DNA of 6,822 bases from Treponema sp. (GTDB lineage Bacteria; Spirochaetota; Spirochaetia; Treponematales; Breznakiellaceae), in contig JAITON010000184.1 of the NCBI GenBank assembly GCA_031289935.1, positions 1-6,822 on the forward strand, in the 5' to 3' direction. The notes beneath the pieces were generated by a model. That model was not told the DNA's origin. It saw only the letters and a list, made by a program, of their open reading frames with translations, and did not search any database. Below, one piece after another: positions 1 to 6,747 of the stretch. Each line of letters begins with the position of its first letter. The stretch's first letter is position 1. The position numbers and the translations under genes are program-made.

Positions 1-39
1 GCTTGATACACAAAGACGCTTCGTGCTATCGTGCTGCCT

Positions 40-1419
40 ATGTATGCGGTCGTTAGCCCCCGCCGGTTTACCGGAACTTACCGGATTCCGGCTTCCAAGT
101 CCCATACGATCCGGCGGCTCCTGATGGCGGCCCTGGCGGAGGGGGTCTCGGAAATTGATTATCCCCTGGATTCCCTGGATACCCGGTCCTGCGCAACAGT
201 CTCGCGGCTCCTGGGGGCGGAGCTGAGCGAGCGCCGGGCGGCGGACTCCGGCTGCCCCAACCCGGCGAATGAACGGGGGGAACGGCTGGTCCGCTGGACG
301 GTGCGGGGGATTAGCGGCAGGGGACCGGGGGAAGCCTGTCCGGCGCTGTGGGCCGCAGATGGCCCCCTGGCATTGGACGTGGGTAATTCGGGCACGACCC
401 TCTACCTGGCCCTGGCGGTTGCGGGCCTGGGGAAGCGGCCTATCAGCTTTACCGGGGATGCACAGATTGCCCGGCGGAGCGCGGGGCCTTTGCTGGAGGC
501 CCTGCGGGGGCTGGGGATCAGGGTAGAGGCTGGCGCCGAAGGCTGCGTGCCCATCACGGTGCAGGGGCCCTGGCAGGGGGGCCGGGTGAGGCTTCCCTGC
601 CCTACCAGCCAGTACCTTTCGGCCCTGCTCCTGGCGGCGCCTCTGGCGCCCCTGGGGACCCTTACCGAGATCGAAGCGCCCCTGCTCAACGAGAAGCCTT
701 ACATCGACATGACCCTGGCCTATCTGGACGCCCAGGGGATCCCCTGCGAGCGGGCCGGGGACTACAGCCGCTTCCGTATCCCCGGCGGGGGGGCCTACAG
801 ACCCATGAACGGGGCCGTACCGGGGGACTTTTCCTCTGCGGCCTTTCCGGGCGCCGCCGCCGCAATTACCGGCGGGCCGGTGAGCCTCCTGGGCCTTGAC
901 CCGGAAGATACCCAGGGGGATAAGGTCTTTTTCCACTATATAGAGACCATGGGCTGTACGGTCCGCTGGGAACAGGAGGCCGGGCCGGTCAATACGGGGG
1001 AATGGCGGCTTAGGGTGTCGCGGGAGGGGCCGCTCCATGGGGGCGTCTTCGACCTGAACGCTACGCCCGACCTGCTGCCTGTTCTGGCGGTCCTGGGGGC
1101 CTATGCCCAGGGGGAGACGGCCCTGGTGAATGTGGCCCACGCGCGGCTCAAGGAGACCGACCGTATCGCCGTGATGGCCCGGGAACTGGGCAGACTGGGA
1201 GCGGCCTGCACGGAACGGCCCGACGGACTGATCATTCGGGGTAGCGGCAGGTTAGCGGGGGGGCAGGTAGAGGGCTGGGGGGATCACCGCGTCGTGATGG
1301 CCCTGGAGGCGGCGGCCCTGGGTGCAGCAGGGCCGGTAAAAATCGCGGGGGCGGAGAGCGCCGCCGTTACCTGGCCGGGCTTCTCGGAACTCACCGGAGC
1401 TGATATACTCCAGGAATAA
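40..1419 (+). CDS. aroA: 3-phosphoshikimate 1-carboxyvinyltransferase (EPSP synthase)
   Basis: Cytosolic enzyme of the shikimate pathway that joins PEP and shikimate-3-phosphate to give EPSP, on the way to chorismate and aromatic amino acids. Residue numbers count from the GTG at 31; subtract 3 for the ATG at 40. Family signatures seen: PASKSHTIRR with Lys23 (E. coli Lys22), VGNSGTT at 117-123, GDAQIARR with Arg149 (E. coli Arg124), TSQYLSALL at 192-200, EKPYIDMTL at 221-229, GDFSSAAF at 265-272, TPD with the catalytic Asp347, LKETDR with Glu375 and Arg378, and GDHR at 417-420. Length 459-462 aa against 427 in E. coli; the extra is mainly a polar linker at about 66-88. Position 125 is Tyr where E. 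coli has Arg100, and 446 is Val where E. coli has Lys411. The ATG at 40 puts 19 residues before the lysine, close to E. coli's 21; GTG at 31 is the alternative. Neither has a clear Shine-Dalgarno. The stop overlaps the trkA start. Family is very secure. Confidence 0.95.
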   Translation: MYAVVSPRRFTGTYRIPASKSHTIRRLLMAALAEGVSEIDYPLDSLDTRSCATVSRLLGAELSERRAADSGCPNPANERGERLVRWTVRGISGRGPGEACPALWAADGPLALDVGNSGTTLYLALAVAGLGKRPISFTGDAQIARRSAGPLLEALRGLGIRVEAGAEGCVPITVQGPWQGGRVRLPCPTSQYLSALLLAAPLAPLGTLTEIEAPLLNEKPYIDMTLAYLDAQGIPCERAGDYSRFRIPGGGAYRPMNGAVPGDFSSAAFPGAAAAITGGPVSLLGLDPEDTQGDKVFFHYIETMGCTVRWEQEAGPVNTGEWRLRVSREGPLHGGVFDLNATPDLLPVLAVLGAYAQGETALVNVAHARLKETDRIAVMARELGRLGAACTERPDGLIIRGSGRLAGGQVEGWGDHRVVMALEAAALGAAGPVKIAGAESAAVTWPGFSELTGADILQE

Positions 1420-2846
1420 TGCGTATCATCATTGTAGGCGCCGGGACAGTAGGGAGCCAGTTAGCCCGGCAGTTAATCTCGGAAAAACACGATGTGTCCA
1501 TTATCGAACCCAATGAGGAACGGGCCCGCCACGCCTCGAACCGGCTGGACTGCCAGGTGGTCCACGATGCGGGGAACAGCATGAGCGCCCTGGAAGACGC
1601 GGGGGTAACCAGAGCGGACGCCATCATCTGCGTTACCGAGTCCGATGAAGTGAACATGATCGTCTGCGGTCTGGCTTCAACCCGGAATTCCAAAATGATC
1701 AAGATCGCCCGGGTGCGGAACGACGACTATGTGCGGCTCAGCGGGGCCGGGGAACATGTGGAGGGTAACCGGGTGCTGGGGATCGACTGGTTTGTCCACC
1801 CCGATGTGGAGGCCTCCCGGTCGGTACTGGACGCCATTGAACACGGCGCGCTGGGGGACATCCTCTCCTTTCCGGGGACTCCCTACGATCTCTGTTCCGT
1901 GGACATCATAGAGGACTGCGCCTTTGACGGCCTGGCGCTGAAAAACTACCACAGCCTGGACACCGGGGAAAGCCTGGTGACCCTTCTGGAGCGGCAGGGC
2001 GAATGTATGCCCCCCACGGGGTCCACGGTGCTCCACCGGGGAGACCGGATACACATCCTGGCCAAGGAATCGGAGATGGAGAATATCTTCCGCCTGGTGG
2101 GCCGGACCGAAAAGCCCCTGCGGAAGATCGGTATCGTGGGCGGGGGCAGGCTGGGGGTGCTGATTGCCGAGGGGATTCTGGGGAAGAGCCCGGAAAATCC
2201 AAAGGGAAAGGGCATTTTTTCCTTCTTCAAAAAGATCATTCCCCGGATGCGTAACCGCCTGACCATCATTGAGCACGATTACGCCCTCTGCAAAGAGCTG
2301 ACCGCCCGTTTCCCCCAGGCGCTGATTCTGAACGAGGATATTACCGACGAAAGTTTTATTACCGAAGAACAGATTGATGATCTGGACCTGATCATTACCA
2401 CCACAGATCAGCAGGAACTAAACATCATTACTGCGGTCTACCTCAAGTCCCGGGGGGTCAGGCGGGCCATTGCCATGGTTACCAGCCCCAGTTATGCCGC
2501 CATTGCACGAAAGCTGGGGATAGATGTGGTGATCCCCATGAAGTCGGTGGTGGTGGATTCCATTCTGACCCATATGATCGGCGGCGGGGTCCGGGGGGTT
2601 CACCGGCTGGGGGATGGCAGCGTCAATATTCTGGAACTGGAAATAGGCGCTGAGGCCCCGGTGGCGGGCAAGGCCCTGAAAGACTGCCGCTTGCCCACAG
2701 GCTGCCTCATAATGCTGATCACACGGAACGGCGAGGCCTTTATCCCCCGGGGCGATAGCGAGCTCAGGGCCACCGACCGGATTGTCCTCATCGCCAAAAA
2801 CGGCGCAGAAGGGGAGATCGGCCGGCTCTTCGGCGGCGCCAGCTAA
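1419..2846 (+). CDS. trkA: Trk K+ uptake system NAD-binding gating subunit TrkA
   Basis: Peripheral cytosolic subunit that binds NAD(H) and controls the TrkH pore. Its 475 residues form two RCK halves, each a Rossmann TrkA_N unit followed by a TrkA_C unit, as in E. coli TrkA (458 aa). Half 1 starts MRIIIVGAGTVG (GxGxxG at 7-12), with the strand-2 acid at Glu30 (VSIIEP) and its C domain at about 146-228. Half 2 has IGIVGGGRLG (GxGxxG at 241-246), the acid at Glu285 (LTIIEHD), and a C domain at about 393-472. Both nucleotide sites look complete. Between the first helix and second strand of half 2 there is an extra ~25 residues (about 255-280) rich in Lys, Phe and Ile (GIFSFFKKIIPRM), a place normally bridged by a short turn. 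The ATG overlaps the aroA stop by one base with AGGA at 1412-1415 just upstream, suggesting translational coupling. The two-domain form points to Trk rather than Ktr, whose KtrA is single-domain. Confidence 0.95.
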   Translation: MRIIIVGAGTVGSQLARQLISEKHDVSIIEPNEERARHASNRLDCQVVHDAGNSMSALEDAGVTRADAIICVTESDEVNMIVCGLASTRNSKMIKIARVRNDDYVRLSGAGEHVEGNRVLGIDWFVHPDVEASRSVLDAIEHGALGDILSFPGTPYDLCSVDIIEDCAFDGLALKNYHSLDTGESLVTLLERQGECMPPTGSTVLHRGDRIHILAKESEMENIFRLVGRTEKPLRKIGIVGGGRLGVLIAEGILGKSPENPKGKGIFSFFKKIIPRMRNRLTIIEHDYALCKELTARFPQALILNEDITDESFITEEQIDDLDLIITTTDQQELNIITAVYLKSRGVRRAIAMVTSPSYAAIARKLGIDVVIPMKSVVVDSILTHMIGGGVRGVHRLGDGSVNILELEIGAEAPVAGKALKDCRLPTGCLIMLITRNGEAFIPRGDSELRATDRIVLIAKNGAEGEIGRLFGGAS

Positions 2847-2849
2847 GGG
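2845..2849 (+). promoter_or_regulatory. Ribosome binding site for trkH copy 1
   Basis: AAGGG overlaps the trkA stop codon and lies 6 bases before the ATG at 2856, supporting that start. It is moderate in strength. Confidence 0.5.
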
Positions 2850-2855
2850 TTTGCC

Positions 2856-4310
2856 ATGAACCGCGCAGTAATACTACGGATCGCCATCTACATCCTGGGA
2901 ATCCTGGCCCTGATTATGCTGGTTCCCCTTGTTATGGCGGCGATCCTGGGGGAAGTGGAAATGCTGCGGGCCTTTGGTATTCCCATTGCCCTAATGCTGG
3001 CGGCCGCTATTCCAACCGTAATACTATCCCACGGGAAACCGGTGAGCTTTAGCACCGCCGATGGTTTTCTCCTGGTGTTTCTGGCCTGGGTGCTGATCTG
3101 CCTCCTAGGGGCCCTGCCCTTTGCCCTTTCAGGATATTTTGACGGGTTTACGGACGCGGTCTTTGAAAGCACTTCCGGGTTTACCACCACGGGGGCCACC
3201 ATGCTGGGGGATGTGGAAGCCATACCCCGGTCCCTGGTTTTCTGGCGGGCTCTGACCCACTGGCTGGGGGGCATGGGGATCGTGGTACTCATGGTGGCCC
3301 TCCTGCCGGTCATCGGGGTGGGGGGCTTCCAATTGCTGCGGGCCGAGAGCCCCGGCCCCGAAACGGATCGTATCGCCCCCCGGATTACCCGGACCGCCGG
3401 GATACTCTGGAGCCTCTACCTGGGCCTTACAGTTCTGCAAATCCTGCTGCTCAGACTGGGTGGCATGAGTTGGTTCGATGCGGCGTTTCATGCCTTTTCC
3501 ACCATGGGGAGCGGGGGCTTTTCATCCATGAACAACAGTATTGCTTCCTACCATTCCCCCTGGATTGAGTGGGTCTGTATTGTGTTCATGACTCTGGCGG
3601 GCTTCAATTTTACCCTGATCTACCAGGCCCTCCGGGGTAGATTTTCCGAAATCATCAATAACAGTGAGGCAAAAGCCTATGCTGCAATTATTCTGATCTC
3701 TGTTAGTCTCGTGACACTATCACTGCTTTTTCAGGACAGCGGAGCTGTCCCTGCAACGCTGGGAGAAAATATCCGCTACGCCTTCTTCCAGGTAACATCA
3801 ACCCTGAGCACCACCGGCCTTTCCGCTACCGACCAGGATCTCTGGCCGCCTCTGGCAAAGGGAGTTATCTTCCTCCTGATGTTCATCGGCGGCTGTTCGG
3901 GGTCCACCGCCGGGGGTATCAAAATTATCCGCCATATCATCCTTTTCAAGCAGACGGGCAACGAAATGAAGCGGCTGATCTATCCCAAGGGGGTTTTCAG
4001 TATCCGGCTAAACAATACCACCGGCAGAAAAGATGCGGTCTACGGGGTGGCAGGATTTGTGTTCCTCTACCTGCTCCTGGTCTTGGTGACTTTCGTGGTG
4101 GTGAGTACCTCGGGGACTGACCTCTTTAGCGCCCTCAACGTAGCTCTCATCAGCCTGGGCAATATCGGCATGGGCTTTGGGAAGATGGATTCCCTGATTC
4201 ACAGCCTTCCAGACTGGCAGAAATGGTTTCTGTCCCTGATGATGATCGCCGGAAGGCTGGAGCTCTGGAGCGCCTTTGTGTGCTTTTCCCGGGATTACTG
4301 GCGGAGGTAA
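2856..4310 (+). CDS. trkH: Trk K+ uptake system pore subunit TrkH, copy 1
   Basis: Inner-membrane K+ channel/transporter subunit of the Trk/Ktr/HKT superfamily that works with TrkA. At 484 aa it matches E. coli TrkH (483 aa). After an N-terminal hydrophobic pair (about 8-32 and 39-59), four membrane-pore-membrane repeats are visible. The pore loops are SGFTTTGATM (filter Gly113), FSTMGSGGFSS (probable filter Gly221), STLSTTGLS (Gly321) and SLGNIGMGFG (Gly438). The gating loop FIGGCSGSTAGGIKIIR at 344-359 in the third repeat is a TrkH hallmark, and the C-terminus MIAGRLELW...YWRR is typical. It begins 9 bases after trkA and is followed by a second, diverged trkH. All four filter glycines are present, so it should be a working K+ pore; affinity and Na+ selectivity cannot be read from sequence. 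Confidence 0.95.
   Translation: MNRAVILRIAIYILGILALIMLVPLVMAAILGEVEMLRAFGIPIALMLAAAIPTVILSHGKPVSFSTADGFLLVFLAWVLICLLGALPFALSGYFDGFTDAVFESTSGFTTTGATMLGDVEAIPRSLVFWRALTHWLGGMGIVVLMVALLPVIGVGGFQLLRAESPGPETDRIAPRITRTAGILWSLYLGLTVLQILLLRLGGMSWFDAAFHAFSTMGSGGFSSMNNSIASYHSPWIEWVCIVFMTLAGFNFTLIYQALRGRFSEIINNSEAKAYAAIILISVSLVTLSLLFQDSGAVPATLGENIRYAFFQVTSTLSTTGLSATDQDLWPPLAKGVIFLLMFIGGCSGSTAGGIKIIRHIILFKQTGNEMKRLIYPKGVFSIRLNNTTGRKDAVYGVAGFVFLYLLLVLVTFVVVSTSGTDLFSALNVALISLGNIGMGFGKMDSLIHSLPDWQKWFLSLMMIAGRLELWSAFVCFSRDYWRR
4303..4308 (+). promoter_or_regulatory. Strong Shine-Dalgarno-like GGAGGT with no start at normal distance
   Basis: GGAGGT is formed by the last codons of trkH1 (cgg agg taa). In the trkH2 frame no ATG, GTG or TTG lies 5-12 bases downstream; the next ATG is at 4328, about 20 bases from the core. 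Either it acts at long range or through a folded leader, or it is a by-product of the conserved Trp-Arg-Arg end. The matching 3' end of trkH2 makes a well-spaced site for rsmG. Confidence 0.4.
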
Positions 4311-4327
4311 GAGCTACGGCAAACAAC

Positions 4328-5800
4328 ATGATATTGGGGAAAAAAACAGAACGGCTTGTCATGTTTTCGCGGGTACTAACTCTGTTGATGGGCGTCATCG
4401 GCCTCATCATGCTCCCTCCGCTCGTCATGGCGATAGCGCTTCGGGAAGGCCCCATGATCCACGGCTTTATCATTTCCCTAAGCCTTAGCCTGGGGGCGGC
4501 TCTCCCCTCCCTGAGCTACAGCCTCGTTGCGGGTAACAGAAAACCTGTCAGGCTCAGCCCCCGGGACGGCTTTCTGCTGGTGTTCCTCACCTGGGTACTG
4601 GCGAGCCTCCTGGGCGCTCTGCCCTTTCTGTTCTCCGGCCTTAGTTTCACCGATGCGGTTTTTGAGAGCGCTGCCGGGTTTACCACCACCGGGGGCAGCA
4701 CCATTGCCGACATCGAAGCTCTGCCCCGGTCCCTCCTGCTCTGGCGTTCCCTGACTCACTGGTTCGGCGGCATGGGGATCGTGCTCCTCACCGTGGCCCT
4801 GATGCCCCTGCTGGGGGTCGGGGGGTTCCAGCTCATCAAGGCCGAATCGCCGGGCCCTGAAAAGGAGAAGATGACGCCCAAGATCGCCGCTACGGCAAAA
4901 TTCATCTGGATTGTCTACAGCAGCTTGACCCTGCTCTTGACCCTGCTCTACCGGCTGGGGGGCATGGGCTGGTTCGACGCAGTCTGCCACGGCCTCAGCA
5001 TTATGGCCGGCGGAGGAATCAGCACGAAAAATGCCGGCCTGGCCTATTACGATTCCGCTTTTATCGACGGGATATCCCTGGTGTTTATGCTCCTTACGGC
5101 CATCAACTACAGTCTCTACTACCGGCTCCTCCGGGGTAAATTCCGGGACCTGGCGTCCAATACCGAGCTTAAAGCTTTTCTGGGGATTTTTCTTATCGCC
5201 GCAGTAGTACTGTCGGCAATTCTCGCCGTCCACTACGGTTCGCTTTCGTTGGCCCTGCGTTACGGCTTCCATCAGGCGGCCTCAATCCTGTCCACCACCG
5301 GGGCCGTCATTATTGATTACGAAGTCTGGCCCCAGGCAGCCAAGGCGATACTCCTGGTACTGGCCTTCATCGGGGGCTGTTCAGGATCCACCGCCGGGGG
5401 TATCAAGGTGATCCGCTATGCAGTGCTCTTCAAGCAGGCAGGGAATGAGCTCAGGCAGATCATCTATCCCCGGGGCATTTTCAAGGTACAGATCAACCGG
5501 AAAGTGGGCCGCAAGGATCTGATCTACGGCGCCGCAGGCTTCTTCTTCCTCTATTTTCTGGTGATGATGATCACCACCCTCATCACCGCCGCATCGGGGA
5601 CGGACCTCTTTTCGTCCTTCAGCGCCGCCCTATCCGTTATTGGCAATATCGGCGCCGGCTTCGGCGCGGTGGGGTTCAACGGCAGTTACGGCGGGTTCCC
5701 CGGCTACATCAAGTGGCTCTATTCTTTTGTCATGATCGCCGGCAGGCTTGAGCTCTGGACCGTATTTATCCTCTTCATGCCGGCATACTGGAGGAAGTAG
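4328..5800 (+). CDS. trkH: Trk K+ uptake system pore subunit TrkH, copy 2
   Basis: Second full-length Trk pore protein, 490 aa from the ATG at 4328, clearly homologous to copy 1 but substantially diverged. Counting from this ATG, the pore loops are AGFTTTGGST (Gly122), SIMAGGGIST (Gly230), SILSTTGAVI (Gly325) and VIGNIGAGFG (Gly442). The gating loop FIGGCSGSTAGGIKVIR is at about 347-363 and the end is MIAGRLELW...YWRK. Filter glycines are kept, but flanking residues differ from copy 1 in loops 1-3. Start choice: the frame is open back to an ATG at 4223, but that would overlap trkH1 by 88 bases and add a non-membrane leader absent from copy 1. ATG 4328 places the first membrane segment (MGVIGLIMLPPLVMA) about where copy 1 has it; ATG 4361 is also possible. 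An A7 run (4340-4346) lies just inside the start. Likely shares the single upstream TrkA. Confidence 0.93.
   Translation: MILGKKTERLVMFSRVLTLLMGVIGLIMLPPLVMAIALREGPMIHGFIISLSLSLGAALPSLSYSLVAGNRKPVRLSPRDGFLLVFLTWVLASLLGALPFLFSGLSFTDAVFESAAGFTTTGGSTIADIEALPRSLLLWRSLTHWFGGMGIVLLTVALMPLLGVGGFQLIKAESPGPEKEKMTPKIAATAKFIWIVYSSLTLLLTLLYRLGGMGWFDAVCHGLSIMAGGGISTKNAGLAYYDSAFIDGISLVFMLLTAINYSLYYRLLRGKFRDLASNTELKAFLGIFLIAAVVLSAILAVHYGSLSLALRYGFHQAASILSTTGAVIIDYEVWPQAAKAILLVLAFIGGCSGSTAGGIKVIRYAVLFKQAGNELRQIIYPRGIFKVQINRKVGRKDLIYGAAGFFFLYFLVMMITTLITAASGTDLFSSFSAALSVIGNIGAGFGAVGFNGSYGGFPGYIKWLYSFVMIAGRLELWTVFILFMPAYWRK
5790..5794 (+). promoter_or_regulatory. Ribosome binding site for rsmG, inside the 3' end of trkH2
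   Basis: GGAGG lies 5 bases before the GTG at 5800 and decides that start. It is part of the codons for the Trp-Arg-Lys end of trkH2, so rsmG translation is probably coupled to trkH2. Confidence 0.75.
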
Positions 5801-6552
5801 TGTTACAGGAAGGCTTAGCGGTACTGCGGGCCGGTGATCGTGATATTGAAGTGGCTCTTGGCCACCGGCTTGATGAAGTAGTATCGCTGCTCGAACGGTA
5901 CATGGATGAAATTGAGCTCTTCAACCCCGCTTACGGCCTTGTAGGGGCCAGGACCCGGGAGGAACTCGTGCTGCGGCACATCCTTGATTCCCTCGCCCCC
6001 CTGGGACACATCATCAGGCTGCTCAAGAATGCCTCCCCCTCCCCAACCATAGCCGATGTGGGTTCCGGCGCGGGTTTGCCGGGGATACCCCTGTCCATAG
6101 CCCTGCCGGATACGCCGGTTACCCTGATTGAACGCATGGGGCGGCGGGTAGGATTTTTGCGGAATACTCAGGCGATATTGGGGCTGCCCAAGCTTACAGT
6201 AGAGGAAGGGGAGATGGAGCGGGCCCCGGCCGGCAGGTTTGACCTCCTGGTGTTCCGGGCCTTCCGCCCCCTGGTAACGCAAAAATCTCTCTTGGCCGAA
6301 CCACCGCAACCGGGTTCAGCCACCGGCAAACGCCAGGCGCCGCCGGTCTTTAAGGGCCTTCTCCGGCTCCTGGCGAAGGGGGGCGTTCTGGCCGCCTGCA
6401 AGGGCCGCCGGGCCGCGATAGCGGAGGAGATGGCGGCGCTGGAGAAGGCCTTGGGTGGGGGGCCGGGGAGCCTGGCCTGGGAAGCCCTACCCTGCCCCAC
6501 GCCGTTTTTGGACGAGGAGCGGCATCTGGTCTTGCTCAGAAAAAATAATTAG
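5800..6552 (+). CDS. rsmG: 16S rRNA (guanine-N7) methyltransferase RsmG (GidB)
   Basis: SAM-dependent methyltransferase that in E. coli makes m7G527 in the 530 loop of 16S rRNA. Seen: FNPAYGLVGARTREELVLRHILDSL at 41-65 (E. coli has WNKAYNLTSVR and RHILDS here), the SAM motif VGSGAGLPGIPLSIALP at 87-103, LIERMGRRVGFLR at 109-121 at the end of strand 2, FRAFRPL at 152-158, CKGR at 200-203 and the terminal LDEERHLVLL at 237-246. All the main family blocks are present. It is 250 aa against 207 in E. coli. Part of the excess is a Pro/Gln/Lys-rich stretch at about 167-186, and the linker after the first block is also long. GTG start with a good GGAGG, sharing one base with the trkH2 stop. It is probably the last gene of the transcript; no strong terminator follows. 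Confidence 0.94.
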   Translation: MLQEGLAVLRAGDRDIEVALGHRLDEVVSLLERYMDEIELFNPAYGLVGARTREELVLRHILDSLAPLGHIIRLLKNASPSPTIADVGSGAGLPGIPLSIALPDTPVTLIERMGRRVGFLRNTQAILGLPKLTVEEGEMERAPAGRFDLLVFRAFRPLVTQKSLLAEPPQPGSATGKRQAPPVFKGLLRLLAKGGVLAACKGRRAAIAEEMAALEKALGGGPGSLAWEALPCPTPFLDEERHLVLLRKNN

Positions 6553-6624
6553 GCATAAAGGAACCTCACTGCGTTTTACCGCAGGACTTACATTTCTTGG
6601 TGAACAAGCCGCCCAACGCGCCGC

Positions 6625-6709
6625 CGCAATAACCGTGCCGTCCGCTTTCAAACCGACCGTATGCCTGTCACTGGTGAAAACTACGCCTTCCCGCAGCCAC
6701 ACCAGCCAC
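6625..6709 (-). pseudogene. Remnant of an RCC1-type repeat, apparently frameshifted
   Basis: Read on the minus strand, 6663-6625 encodes HTVGLKADGTVIA, which closely resembles the repeat core of bacterial RCC1-like beta-propeller proteins (HTVGLKxDGTVVA). Just upstream, in a different frame, 6709-6677 encodes VAGVAAGRRSF, which fits the preceding part of such a repeat (VAxVAAGxxHT). The two pieces join in one frame if one T is removed from the T4 run at 6680-6677. No plausible start, no second repeat and no longer reading frame are visible, so this looks like a decayed fragment rather than a gene. Identification rests on motif memory over about 25 residues; coincidence is possible. Confidence 0.45.
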
Positions 6710-6747
6710 CGTCATCAGATGCAAAACATACAACCCCCCTTGATAGA

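Noticed and set aside
3..32. Sigma70-like promoter before aroA (TTGATA ... TATCGT)
   Set aside because: The -10 match is poor and it ends only a few bases before the start codon; too little upstream sequence to judge.
441..520. Loss of the PEP-binding Arg124 in AroA
   Set aside because: First alignment suggested Gln, but counting E. coli residues shows Gln faces Arg120; the Arg124 equivalent is Arg149 and is present.
4223..4310. trkH2 starting at 4223 inside trkH1, or a -1 frameshift making a TrkH1-TrkH2 fusion
   Set aside because: The -1 frame is open, but I see no slippery heptamer in the right phase (cttttcccgg is out of phase), the extra leader is not membrane-like, and copy 1 has no counterpart to it.
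4976..5030. Loss of a filter glycine in pore loop 2 of TrkH2 (MAGGG instead of MGSGG)
   Set aside because: Compared with E. coli TrkH (TIAIGGFS) and KtrB (NNAGF), the filter glycine is the one just before the F/I position, which is kept. The Ala falls at a site that is also Ala in E. coli TrkH.
4478..5272. Long minus-strand open frame opposite trkH2 (264 codons)
   Set aside because: Composition (Gln, Gly, Glu and His rich) is that of an antisense shadow of GC-rich membrane protein codons; trkH2 motifs explain the region fully.
6569..6584. Rho-independent terminator after rsmG (CTGCG...CGCAG hairpin)
   Set aside because: The stem is only 5 bp with a 6-base loop, and no T-rich tract follows on the + strand; on the minus strand the tail is also poor.
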